Shown: positions 1 through 9,033, counted from the first letter of the stretch. The stretch is DNA of 64,000 bases from Streptomyces xantholiticus (GCF_014651015.1 NZ_BMWB01000029.1:19190-83189); one strand, 5' to 3'. Made by a program: numbers and translations. Notes: generated by a model not told the origin, from the sequence alone.

Positions 1-602
1 CCGTCGCCGGACACGACGGCGTGCACTTCCAGTTCGGCGGGAAGGTGGAACCGCTTCAGTTCGTCGACTGGACCAGTCGTAACGAGGAGAGGACCGAAGC
101 CATCGGAAAGCTGGACGGCCACAGGGTGACCCTCACCGGAACGGCTGCCGGAGCGACGCCAGAAGTGAAACCCCTGGGCGCCGCTTACCTCGACGAGAGC
201 TGGGAGCAATTCGGGTTGAACCTCTTCACCCCGCAGATGCCCGACTCGGACATGATCGAAGTCGTTGGCCTGGCCGGCCATACGTTCACCATCAAGCTCC
301 AGAAAAAGATGGAGGATCTCGTCATTCATCTGGGATCGCTCGCCTCGACCCTGGTGTTCACAGAGCCGGCGGACGTGACGGTCACCAAACTCAGCGGCGA
401 CGACGATTTCAAGGCCGAAGGAAACAAGGTCGAGGGCCAGTACCATCAGCCCTCCGACGGCGGGCCCAGCGACTCCAACGGCAGCGTTCACCTCCACGGG
501 CCCCAGCCTTTCAACTCCCTCACGTTCACCCTGGTGCCGAATCCACCCGTCGCCGGACACGACGGCGTGCACTTCCAGTTCGGCGGGACGCCGAAGCCGT
601 GA
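1..602 (+). CDS. Repeat-containing protein of unknown function (5' end outside window)
   Basis: The reading frame is open from the first bases (codons start at position 3) and ends with TGA at 600-602, so only the C-terminal ~200 residues are visible. The first 42 bases of the window (VAGHDGVHFQFGG) recur exactly at 547-588, 182 codons later, so the protein is built from tandem repeats of about 180 residues and ends soon after the start of a partial repeat. The repeat has alternating hydrophobic and polar stretches typical of a beta-rich fold, without recognisable catalytic motifs. I do not recognise the family. The GTG at 21 is internal, not a real start. Confidence 0.7.
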   Translation, partial: VAGHDGVHFQFGGKVEPLQFVDWTSRNEERTEAIGKLDGHRVTLTGTAAGATPEVKPLGAAYLDESWEQFGLNLFTPQMPDSDMIEVVGLAGHTFTIKLQKKMEDLVIHLGSLASTLVFTEPADVTVTKLSGDDDFKAEGNKVEGQYHQPSDGGPSDSNGSVHLHGPQPFNSLTFTLVPNPPVAGHDGVHFQFGGTPKP

Positions 603-1147
603 ACTGAGCTCTGGCGACGAACCGCGACCGCAGGGCCGGCCCCGACCGGGCAACGGCTGCCGTGAGCCGACGCGCACCACCGCCTGCTTCATCGGACTTC
701 ACCTCGCGAGCACGGCCCTCCGGTTCGCCAGGTGATCCGAACGAGCCTGTCCGGACGCCTCCCCAACCCGTCGGGCCCACACGCCTGGCGGGCCGGGGCC
801 TGCGCACGGCTGCTGACGGTAATGCGCGGGCCCGGGAGACGTCCGACCCTCCACCCGTCACGGAAACGGGGCAAAATCGACGGCGTCATGGAGGCCTGGA
901 ACAGGGAACAGGCACAGCAACTTCCTTCCAGGCCGCCCCACGGGCAAGCCAGATCAGACGTCACCACACCGTGCAGCAGCCCCGAGGCCCACTTGGCGGG
1001 GAATCGGGGTCGTTCGCCGGCGATGGCCTGCGTACGCTGAGTCAGCGTACGCACACGATGAGTGGACAGTACGCGGCACCCGGCGTCACGATGAAGCCGA
1101 GACAGAAGCGGTACGGCGGGGCGGGTGCGCGCGAAAGGTGGCCGACG
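603..1147. other. Intergenic region upstream of the XRE regulator
   Basis: About 545 bp with no gene I can support. A reading frame continuous with the regulator runs back to a GTG at 662, but its residues are low-complexity Pro/Arg/Gly with no domain, so I treat it as untranslated. The only clear signal is the palindrome at 1031-1051. Confidence 0.6.
1031..1051. promoter_or_regulatory. Perfect palindrome, candidate operator of the XRE regulator
   Basis: Two perfect 10-bp arms, CGTACGCTGA and its complement, are separated by one base. The site lies about 97 bp upstream of the preferred GTG start (1148) and just before two alternative in-frame ATGs (1058, 1091). Binding by the downstream XRE protein is an inference from position and symmetry. 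Confidence 0.55.
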
Positions 1148-2038
1148 GTGGCCTACGAGAACACGGACGACGGCGGCGCTGTGGGAACGGCGGCGGGAGG
1201 CACGGGAGCGGGAGCCGGCGCCGAACCGGGGGTGTCGGACAGCCTGCGCACGTTCGGCGCGTTCGTCCAGGCCCTACGGGAGCACGCGGGCTTCAGCCGC
1301 GAGGAGTTCGGCGACCAGGTGCGCTTCTCGAAGCACACGGTCGCCTCGATCGAGCAGGGCCGGCGGATGCCGGACCGGGACTTCGTGGAACGCGCGGAGG
1401 CGGCGCTCGGGAACACGGGCGCGCTGCGGAGGGCGGCGCCGCACCTGTCGCGGCAGGCAGGGCTGGCGAGTTGGTTCCGGCAGTGGGCACGCGTGGAGAC
1501 GACGGCGATCAGCCTGTACACCTACGAATGCCGGGTCGTGCCGGGCCTGTTGCAGACGCAGGCGTACGCGCGGGCGGTGTCGCTGGACGTGCCGCCGCTG
1601 CCCGACCCGGAGGAGTTGGAGGAGCGGATCGCAGAACGGATGGCGCGGCAGGAGTTGCTGGCGGTGACGCGGAAGCCGCCGACGGCGTTCAGCTTCATCG
1701 TGGAGCAGGCGGTGCTGGAGCGGTGGACGGGTGGGGAGGAGGTGACGCGCGAACAGTTCGACCGCTTGTTGGAGTTGGTCGAGCGGAACTGGAATGTGGA
1801 GTTTCAGGTGATGCCGCTGCGGCAGCCGTCGCACGCGGGGATGGATGGGCCGATCATGCTGGCCGAGACGCCCGAGAACCGGTGGTTCGCCTACTCGGAG
1901 GGGCAGCAGAACGGACGGCTGATCGCCAACGCGAAAGAGATCAGCCTGCTCCAGCAACGGTATGCGAAACTGCGATCACAGGCCCTGACCCCCGAGGACT
2001 CCTTGGGCCTGTTGAAGCGATTGCGAGGAGCGCTATGA
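1148..2038 (+). CDS. XRE-family HTH regulator with DUF5753 domain
   Basis: A 296-residue protein from GTG 1148, which follows a GAAAGG-type ribosome site. Related proteins as I recall them also begin near MAYE-TDDGG. Residues ~30-95 form an XRE helix-turn-helix (FSREEFGDQVRFSKHTVASIEQGRRMPD). The rest is the DUF5753 region, with the typical VVPGLLQTQAYARA and an A-D-GP-ML-ETPENRW segment. This type of DNA-binding protein is widespread in Streptomyces, usually beside a DUF397 gene, and members such as WhiJ act in development. Its stop overlaps the DUF397 start (ATGA), so the two are co-translated. In-frame ATGs at 1058 and 1091 are alternative starts. Confidence 0.88.
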   Translation: MAYENTDDGGAVGTAAGGTGAGAGAEPGVSDSLRTFGAFVQALREHAGFSREEFGDQVRFSKHTVASIEQGRRMPDRDFVERAEAALGNTGALRRAAPHLSRQAGLASWFRQWARVETTAISLYTYECRVVPGLLQTQAYARAVSLDVPPLPDPEELEERIAERMARQELLAVTRKPPTAFSFIVEQAVLERWTGGEEVTREQFDRLLELVERNWNVEFQVMPLRQPSHAGMDGPIMLAETPENRWFAYSEGQQNGRLIANAKEISLLQQRYAKLRSQALTPEDSLGLLKRLRGAL

Positions 2039-2220
2039 GCACGTCCGAACTGGCCTGGTTCAAGAGCAGCTACAGCGGCTCGCAGGGTGACGCCTGCATC
2101 GAGGTGGCGAAGGGCACGCAGGCGATCCACGTCCGGGACTCGAAGGACCATCTGAGCCCCGAACTCGCCCTCTCCCCCACCGCATGGGACGACTTCGTCG
2201 CGTACGCCGCCCAGAGCTGA
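2035..2220 (+). CDS. DUF397 domain small protein, partner of the XRE regulator
   Basis: A 61-residue protein whose ATG overlaps the stop of the XRE gene by 4 bp. It carries the DUF397 hallmarks WFKSSYSG near the N-terminus, then CIEVA, VRDSKD and a final W-F-A segment. Such proteins are the usual small partners of XRE/DUF5753 regulators and are thought to modulate them. A strong bidirectional terminator at 2298-2331 follows. Confidence 0.9.
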   Translation: MSTSELAWFKSSYSGSQGDACIEVAKGTQAIHVRDSKDHLSPELALSPTAWDDFVAYAAQS

Positions 2221-2297
2221 CCCTCGCGCCCGGCGCCGGACCTGTCCGGCGCGGGGCGCTGCCGTTCACCGGGCAGGCGGTGTGTCTCGCACGTGGC

Positions 2298-2331
2298 GGG
2301 ACCCGGGAGTCGTATCCAGCTCCCGGGTCCC
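2298..2331. terminator. Bidirectional terminator between DUF397 and the tRNA-like RNA
   Basis: A perfect 12-bp stem (GGGACCCGGGAG paired with its complement) closes a 10-nt loop. It serves the plus-strand DUF397 operon and also ends the minus-strand RNA that comes in from 2371. There is no long T tract, which is usual for Streptomyces. Confidence 0.75.
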
Positions 2332-2370
2332 TGGGGATGCCACCCAATTGCGCACGCCAGTGGCCTTTAA

Positions 2371-2478
2371 GAGTACGGATCAGTCATCAGGCCGTCGTGT
2401 TCTTCCTTTGAACTACCGCACCGTGTGAGAGGTGCAGGCGGGATTCGAACCCGCATCCGCCGGCGTTCGTCCGTACCC
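2371..2478 (-). ncRNA. Permuted tRNA-like unit 2
   Basis: Reading the minus strand: outer stem GGGTACGGA (2470-2478) with TCCGTACTC (2371-2379), 9 bp including one G-U. Then GCCGGCG (2458-2464) pairs with CGACGGC (2391-2397) with one mismatch. T stem GCGGG/CCCGC has loop TTCGAAT (2438-2454), followed by acceptor strand CTGCACC (2431-2437). An 8-nt loop leads to acceptor strand GGTGCGG (2416-2422). Then comes T8-A9 and a textbook D arm GTTC-AAAGGAA-GAAC (2399-2413). The D and T arms would pass as a normal tRNA if the halves were swapped. Confidence 0.85.
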
Positions 2479-2503
2479 GGTCGATCTGGCGATCGGTGGC
2501 GAT

Positions 2504-2637
2504 GCTGAAGCTGGAGCGAGAGTCTGAGTTTGATCGCGGCTGCCTCTGCCATGTTGGGCCACCCCGGCGCGTAGTGCCGGGGGAAGGACTCGAACCTTCA
2601 CTGTCACCGCGTCTTCAGGCTGAACCTCAGTTTCAGC
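2504..2637 (-). ncRNA. Permuted tRNA-like unit 1
   Basis: Reading the minus strand: outer stem GCTGAA (2632-2637) with TTCAGC (2504-2509), extended by two further 3-bp helices. Then CGCGGT (2606-2611), which pairs with GCCGCG (2535-2540) as an anticodon-stem equivalent. Then T stem GAAGG/CCTTC with loop TTCGAGT (2583-2599), and acceptor strand CCCCGGC (2576-2582). A 7-nt loop ACTACGC is followed by acceptor strand GCCGGGG (2562-2568), giving a perfect 7-bp stem. The D region, with a GCC/GGC stem and AA and GG in the loop, lies at 2542-2561. The 3-bp D stem and large loop recall class II tRNAs. There is no anticodon loop. Confidence 0.82.
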
Positions 2638-2652
2638 TTGCGCCCATCACAC

Positions 2653-2742
2653 GGGCCGGTCCTCATTTCCGGCCCGCGCCTGTTGCGCACCCCCGCGCGC
2701 ACGCGGGGGCGATCGTGGGGCCGACGCCGGGCGGCGTCGGCC
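2653..2742 (-). other. Three successive hairpins between the stop codon and the tRNA-like RNA
   Basis: Right after the stop codon of the gene at 2752-3483 come three compact hairpins. They are a 10-bp stem (2719-2728 with 2733-2742, 4-nt loop), an 8-bp stem CCCCCGCG with its complement (2690-2697/2702-2709, 4-nt loop) and a 7-bp stem GGGCCGG with its complement (2653-2659/2669-2675, 9-nt loop). They may terminate or process the mRNA so that the RNA is released, or belong to the same structured transcript. Confidence 0.6.
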
Positions 2743-2751
2743 GGGATGCCG

Positions 2752-3483
2752 TCAGCCGAAGAGGTAGCCGAACACCGCGTCGGCCACCCGGTGCTCGGTG
2801 ACCTCCGCGCCATTGGCCTCCTCGCGGGCGAACTTCACCGCGTGCTGCAGCTTCTCGACCCGGTCCAGCAGCTCGTTCACCCGCCGTGCCGGGAGGGCTC
2901 CGGAGAACTTGACCGTGGTCCAGTAGCCGATCGGAACGTCCTCGTAATACACCTCGACCTGGGCCGGGTGCTTGTCCGTGGCCTCGGCCTTGACGTGGTT
3001 GCGCGGGACCTTCTTCGTACGGATCGTGCGTACGGGGTCCGTCTTCCACCAGTCCGTCGAAGGGTCGAGCGACCAGGACTCGGCGGCGTCCAGTACGGGC
3101 AGCTTCTTCACGAAAGTGTGCAGGTCGGTGAGTTGCTTCTCGAGGAAGAGCAGGTAGCTCACCGGAGCCTCGGCGATGATCGTGCGGCCCTCGACGACGA
3201 CGTCCGCGCGGGCCGTGCAGTTGGCCCAGTCCTTGGTCGCCGTCACGTCGAACAGCCGGGTCAGCGACGCCGACATCTCCCGCAGGACGTCCTCGGCCTG
3301 GACCTGCACCCGGGTGGACTCGGGCGGCAGTTGCTCGCCCTCCTCGTCCTTCGGCTGGTACGTGCGCGAGATCCCGGCCAGCAGCGCGACCTTCTGCACC
3401 CGCTGATGGGCTGCCGTGATGTCCTGGTACGACTTGCTCTTGACGCCTTTTTCGACGGCGATGATCTGATTGAGCTTCGCCAC
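2752..3483 (-). CDS. Conserved protein of unknown function linked to the permuted tRNA-like RNA
   Basis: A 243-residue soluble protein from GTG 3483, chosen because GGGGGAG lies just upstream and the protein then begins VAKLNQIIAVEKGVKSKSY. I recall this as a conserved actinobacterial family (possibly DUF7873, not verified). Visible features are a helical N-terminus, an acidic linker EGEQLPPEST, a central segment WANCTARADVVVEG, a hydrophobic stretch APVSYLLFLEKQLTDLHTF, a basic RTKKVPRNHVKAEATDKHP segment that could contact nucleic acid, and a C-terminal helix ending FGYLFG. It has no signal peptide, no membrane segment and no TROVE or vWA motif. The structured RNA lies directly downstream on the same strand, suggesting a protein-RNA unit. 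Confidence 0.8.
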   Translation of the reverse strand: MAKLNQIIAVEKGVKSKSYQDITAAHQRVQKVALLAGISRTYQPKDEEGEQLPPESTRVQVQAEDVLREMSASLTRLFDVTATKDWANCTARADVVVEGRTIIAEAPVSYLLFLEKQLTDLHTFVKKLPVLDAAESWSLDPSTDWWKTDPVRTIRTKKVPRNHVKAEATDKHPAQVEVYYEDVPIGYWTTVKFSGALPARRVNELLDRVEKLQHAVKFAREEANGAEVTEHRVADAVFGYLFG

Positions 3484-3672
3484 TTCTCCCCCTTCGAACA
3501 GAAGCGAACCTATCGGAAGCAGTGGTGCCGGGTCCTGTGGTTTTTCGCGCCCTGTCCGCGTCAGGGGGTCCTGCCGAGGCTGCCGAGCAGTTCGGCCCAC
3601 TGGTCGTCGCGGCCGGTGGAGGCCTGTCCTCCCGACCGGCGCGCCACCCCGAGGCAGGGCCGCCCCGACACC

Positions 3673-4266
3673 TCAGTCCGGTTGCAGGGAGCGCCAGATG
3701 CGGTCCGGGAGGACGCGGGCGGCCTCCCCCAGGTCCATGTCGTAGGTGCTGGCCAGCCAGCGGCGGGCGGCCTCCGCAGCGGGGCCGAGGACCAGCACCT
3801 CGACCAGGGGCGGGGAGATGGGCGCGATCTCCCCGGCCTCCATCCGCGGCTGCAGCCACTCGGCGACGGGCGCGAGCATGGCCGCCTTGGCCGCGCGCAC
3901 CTCTTCGGCGTGGGCCGCGAGGTAACCGGAGTAGGCGGAGGCGTGGATGAACAGCGCGGCGTCGCGGTGCTCCTCGGTGAAACGCAGATAGGAGCGGACC
4001 AGGGCGCGGACGCCGGTGCGCGCGGTGCGGGTGCGCTGGAGGGCGGCGATCATCTCGTCGAACAGTTCGCCCATGCACCGGATGTAGAGGGCCGCGGCGA
4101 GGCCGTCGAAGCTGCCGAAGTGGTGGTAGAGGCTGCCGAGGCTCACTCCGCTGGCCGTGGTGACGGCGTTCACGGTGAAGCCCTGCCGGCCCGACTCCCC
4201 GTACAGGCGCAGCGCGGTGGTGAGCACCTGCTCGACCGTTGCTTCTCCGCGTTGTTGCTTCACCAT
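3673..4266 (-). CDS. TetR/AcrR family transcriptional regulator
   Basis: A 197-residue protein with an N-terminal TetR helix-turn-helix at residues ~10-55 (VEQVLTTALRLYGESG followed by SGVSLGSLYHHFGSFDGLAAAL), then an all-helical ligand and dimer domain. It is divergent from the GAF-domain gene that starts at 4465, with a 198-bp shared upstream region, so it may control itself and that gene. The ligand cannot be told from sequence. Confidence 0.9.
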   Translation of the reverse strand: MVKQQRGEATVEQVLTTALRLYGESGRQGFTVNAVTTASGVSLGSLYHHFGSFDGLAAALYIRCMGELFDEMIAALQRTRTARTGVRALVRSYLRFTEEHRDAALFIHASAYSGYLAAHAEEVRAAKAAMLAPVAEWLQPRMEAGEIAPISPPLVEVLVLGPAAEAARRWLASTYDMDLGEAARVLPDRIWRSLQPD

Positions 4267-4464
4267 GCCCGACAGATTAGAACACCTTCGAAGCCGGAGA
4301 TCCTTCGGATCGCAGCCCGGAGCAAGCAGAACATCGTTCCAGAAAGCTCGTCGGTGACCGCTCTGCGCATCCCGCCCCCCGAAACTGTCCGCACGGGGTG
4401 GTGCGCTGCACCCCGTCCCGGCGGAGAATGGGCGGTCGTCCCCCGATCCGCGACAGGGGAGAAC

Positions 4465-5706
4465 ATGTCACAGCGCAGTGACCTCCGGCGGCGCCGGGCC
4501 GCACTGGAGGACGAGTGGTCCCGCTGGGTGCCCCGGCTGAAGGCCGCCCGACGGTCTCCGGGCGGTGGCGAGGCGCTGCGGCCCGAGGTCACCGAGTCAT
4601 GGGTGCGGTCGCTGCGCAGCGTGGATCCGGATCGGGACAGCGCGCCGGTGTCCGACGGGGGAACGGTGCACGGCCGTTGGGCCCGCTCGCCGCTGCGCAG
4701 GCCGATGGAGGACCTCGGTGAAGAACTGCACAGCATCGCGGAGGACGCCGGTTTCGTGACGGCGGTGACCGACGAGTGCGGCACCATCCTGTGGACGTGC
4801 GGCGGGCGGAACATGAAGCGTCGCGCCGAGCGGGTCAACTTCGCGCCCGGCGGCCGCTGGGACGAGGAGGCGATGGGCACCAACGCCCTTTCGCTGGCAC
4901 TGCGGACCGGCCGCCCCAGCACCGTCTTCTCCGCCGAGCACCTGGTGACGGCCCTGCACGGCTGGGTCTGCTACTGCGCGCCGATCCACGACCCCGCCGG
5001 GCAGGTCCTCGGCGTACTGGACCTGTCGACGACATGGGACCGTTCGCATCCGCTGGCGATGTCCACCGTGCGGACACTGGTGTCGTCGATCGAGGCCCGG
5101 CTGCGGGCCGGGACCACGGGCCCGCCCGGGGCCCCGGAGTACAGCGTGCGGCTGCGCTGCCTGGGGTCGCAGGAGGCGGTGCGGGACGGTGCACCGCTGC
5201 CGCTGCGACCGCGTCAGATGGAGATCCTGACGCTGCTCGCGCTGGAGCCGGAGGGTTTCTCGCCGGAGCGGCTGCGCGAGGCGCTGTACGGCGAAAGGCC
5301 GGTGACGGCCTCCACGTTCAAGGCGGAGGTCTCGCACCTGCGGCGTGCCCTGTCCGGGGGCGTCGCCACCCGCCGCTACGCCCTCACCGCGCCCGTCTCG
5401 TGCGACGCCGTCGATCTGATGCGCGCACTTCAGGGCGGTGACACGGCTGCCGCGCTGCGCCACTACCGTGGTCCGCTGCTGCCGCGGTCCGAGGCGCCGG
5501 GCATCGTCGAGTGGCGGGCCCGGCTGGAGGTCGCCGTACGGGAGGCGGTCCTCGCCAGCGCCCGCCCGGAGCACGCACTCCGCTACGGCGAACGGGCGCC
5601 TCACGACGCGGCGGTGCACGAACACGCGCTGCGCCTGCTGGGGGCGGGCGACGCCCGCCGCGCGCTGGCCGCGGGGCGGTTGAGCACGGCCCTGCACGAC
5701 GACTGA
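4465..5706 (+). CDS. GAF-domain transcriptional regulator, likely activator of the adjacent aldehyde dehydrogenase
   Basis: A 413-residue protein from ATG 4465, preceded by AGGGGA. The N-terminal ~230 residues resemble the sensory half of AcoR-type activators: a conserved SW-RS region, then a GAF-like fold with GTNALSLALRTGRPSTVFSAEHL. There is no sigma-54 ATPase domain. The C-terminal half instead has a winged-helix-like DNA-binding segment (PLRPRQMEILTLLALEPEG, then SHLRRAL). The aldehyde dehydrogenase gene follows 161 bp downstream on the same strand, an arrangement that suggests aldehyde- or alcohol-responsive control. The frame stays open far upstream, but only this start has a ribosome site and a domain-containing product. 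Confidence 0.85.
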   Translation: MSQRSDLRRRRAALEDEWSRWVPRLKAARRSPGGGEALRPEVTESWVRSLRSVDPDRDSAPVSDGGTVHGRWARSPLRRPMEDLGEELHSIAEDAGFVTAVTDECGTILWTCGGRNMKRRAERVNFAPGGRWDEEAMGTNALSLALRTGRPSTVFSAEHLVTALHGWVCYCAPIHDPAGQVLGVLDLSTTWDRSHPLAMSTVRTLVSSIEARLRAGTTGPPGAPEYSVRLRCLGSQEAVRDGAPLPLRPRQMEILTLLALEPEGFSPERLREALYGERPVTASTFKAEVSHLRRALSGGVATRRYALTAPVSCDAVDLMRALQGGDTAAALRHYRGPLLPRSEAPGIVEWRARLEVAVREAVLASARPEHALRYGERAPHDAAVHEHALRLLGAGDARRALAAGRLSTALHDD

Positions 5707-5867
5707 CGGCGACGACGGCGACGAGCACAGCGGCAACGGCGACGGCGGCAGCGACGGCGCCGCGCAGGACGCCAACCTCGCGCCAACCTCCCCGGCACAC
5801 AGTGAGGGCCGCAACGGCGGCGCGACGCCGCCGTGCACTCACTCGCCATCCTCCGAGGAGAGCCGCC

Positions 5868-7385
<1,518 letters not shown>

Positions 7386-7396
7386 ACCCAGGAAAG

Positions 7397-7432
7397 GGGT
7401 GCCTGACATGGGCTTCTGCCCGTCAGGCACCC
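7397..7432. terminator. Bidirectional terminator between aldehyde dehydrogenase and glycerol kinase
   Basis: An 11-bp perfect stem GGGTGCCTGAC with its complement and a 14-nt loop lies between the convergent ends of the aldehyde dehydrogenase and glpK genes. Confidence 0.8.
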
Positions 7433-7477
7433 TTCAGGTACACACCTGGGTCCCGAGCCGGAATCCGGCCTCACCCG

Positions 7478-8992
7478 TCATGACCGCCTCGGCGGCTGGA
7501 TCCACCCCAGTGACCGCTCGACGGCTCGTTGCCAGCACTCGTATTCGCGCTCCCGCCGCTCGGGGTCCATGGCAGGCAGCCACTGGGCGGCCCGGTGCCA
7601 GTTGCGGCGCAGGACCTCCATGTCCGACCAGTAGCCGGCCGCGAGGCCGGCGGCGTATGCGGCGCCGAGCGAGACCGTCTCGGCCACCAGGGGTCGCACC
7701 ACGGGAACGTCGAGCACGTCGGCGAGGAACTGCATGAGCAGGTTGTCGGAGGTCATGCCCCCGTCCACCTTGAGCTGCTTCAGGGCGAGCGCGGAATCGG
7801 CGTTCATGGCGTCGACGACCTCCCGCGTCTGCCAGCCGGTGGCCTCCAGGACGGCTCGGGCCAGGTGGCCCTTGGTGATGTACGAGGTGAGGCCGACGAT
7901 GACGCCGCGGGCGTCGCTTCTCCAATGGGGTGCGAACAGACCGGAGAACGCGGGGACGATGTAGCAGCCGCCGTTGTCCTCGACCGTCCGCGCCAGGGTC
8001 TCGATCTCGGGTGCGCTGTTGATCAGACCCAGTCGGTCGCGGAACCACTGGACCAGCGAGCCGGTGACGGCGATCGGCCCCTCCAGGGCATAGACCGCGG
8101 GCTGCTCCGCGATCTTGTATGCCACGGTGGTGAGGAGCCCGTGCCGGGATCGGACGACGTCGGAGCCGGTGTTCATCAGCAGGAAACTGCCGGTCCCGTA
8201 GGTGCACTTCGCCTCCCCGGGCGAGAAGCAGGTCTGTCCGAACAGGGCCGCCTGCTGATCGCCGAGGGCGGCCGTGATGGGGATCCCCGGGAGCACGGAG
8301 CGGGCCTCGCCGTAGCACTCGGCCGAGGGCCGGATCTCCGGCAGCATCCGGAGCGGGACTCCGAAGAACCCCATGAGCTCGCCGTCCCAGGTCAGCGTCC
8401 GCATGTTGATGAGCATGGTGCGGCTGGCGTTGGTGGCGTCGGTGATGTGCAGGCCGCCGGCCGTTCCACCGGTGAGGTTCCAGATCAGCCAGCTCTCCAT
8501 CGTGCCGAACAGCACCTCGCCGTCCCGGGCACGCTGCTCCAGCCCGTCGACGTGATCGAACAACCAGCGGATCCGGGGCGCGGAGAAGTAGGTCGAGGGA
8601 GGAAGGCAGCACCGTTCGAGGAAGAACTCGTCCCCGGGCCGGTTTCTCAGATCGTCGACGAGCGGAGCGGTGCGGGTGTCCTGCCAGACGATCGCCTTGC
8701 CCAGCGGCGCACCGGTCCGCCGGTCCCAGAGCACGGTCGTCTCCCGCTGGTTGGCGATCCCGATGGCGGCGATCTGCCCTGCGTCCACGCCGGCGTGGGA
8801 CAGTGCCTCGGGCACCACGCGTTGCAGGTTGCGCCAGATCTCGACAGCGTCGTGCTCGACCCATCCGGGCTGCGGAAAGTACTGGCGATGCTCTCGTTGG
8901 GCGACCGACACCAGCCGCCCGCGCTGATCGAACAGGATGCATCGAGTGGAGGTGGTGCCCTGGTCGATGGACATCACATACCGTGCAACCAT
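7478..8992 (-). CDS. glpK: Glycerol kinase
   Basis: A 504-residue FGGY-family kinase that phosphorylates glycerol to glycerol 3-phosphate with ATP. The N-terminal IDQGTTSTRCILFDQRG is the phosphate-binding motif of glycerol kinase, followed by QREHRQYFPQPGWVEHD and GIANQRETTVLWDRRTG. The C-terminal KVDGGMTSDNLLMQF and GAAYAAGLAAGYW are also family-typical. It sits 41 bp downstream of a GylR-like repressor gene on the same strand. Neither glpF nor glpD is present here, so this is a stand-alone kinase rather than the full gyl operon. Confidence 0.97.
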   Translation of the reverse strand: MVARYVMSIDQGTTSTRCILFDQRGRLVSVAQREHRQYFPQPGWVEHDAVEIWRNLQRVVPEALSHAGVDAGQIAAIGIANQRETTVLWDRRTGAPLGKAIVWQDTRTAPLVDDLRNRPGDEFFLERCCLPPSTYFSAPRIRWLFDHVDGLEQRARDGEVLFGTMESWLIWNLTGGTAGGLHITDATNASRTMLINMRTLTWDGELMGFFGVPLRMLPEIRPSAECYGEARSVLPGIPITAALGDQQAALFGQTCFSPGEAKCTYGTGSFLLMNTGSDVVRSRHGLLTTVAYKIAEQPAVYALEGPIAVTGSLVQWFRDRLGLINSAPEIETLARTVEDNGGCYIVPAFSGLFAPHWRSDARGVIVGLTSYITKGHLARAVLEATGWQTREVVDAMNADSALALKQLKVDGGMTSDNLLMQFLADVLDVPVVRPLVAETVSLGAAYAAGLAAGYWSDMEVLRRNWHRAAQWLPAMDPERREREYECWQRAVERSLGWIQPPRRS

Positions 8993-9033
8993 GATCGGGC
9001 CTGCCTTCCGATGTGTCGCGGAGCCGCGGGTAC

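Larger units (their letters stand above)
2371..2637 (-). ncRNA. Tandem circularly permuted tRNA-like RNA (two units)
   Basis: On the minus strand, downstream of the unknown conserved gene that ends at 2752, lie two tRNA-like folds with their halves in reversed order. In each, a variable region, T stem, T loop and 3' acceptor strand are followed after 7-8 nt by the matching 5' acceptor strand, positions 8-9 and a D arm. Outer stems close each unit where a tRNA would have its anticodon loop. The units occupy 2504-2637 and 2371-2478 with a ~25-nt linker, and a terminator follows at 2298-2331. Both acceptor stems pair only within their own unit, so these are not two ordinary tRNAs. The layout resembles the tRNA-like module of bacterial Y RNAs (YrlA), but a doubled unit with this neighbour is not something I know. 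Confidence 0.82.

Noticed and set aside
662..1147. N-terminal extension of the XRE regulator
   Set aside because: The frame is open from GTG 662, but it encodes low-complexity Pro/Arg/Gly, crosses the palindrome and lacks any domain. Open frames of this length are expected in DNA with this GC content.
2403..2600. Two ordinary tRNA genes on the minus strand
   Set aside because: T arms and D arms are convincing, but the 5' acceptor strands lie after the 3' ones and pair only with the strand just before them. In the usual order (GCCGGGG with CTGCACC) the acceptor does not pair, and no anticodon loop exists.
2638..4464. Upstream extension of the GAF regulator frame
   Set aside because: It runs antisense through the unknown-function gene and the TetR gene. 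The ribosome site at 4455 and the domain start support ATG 4465.
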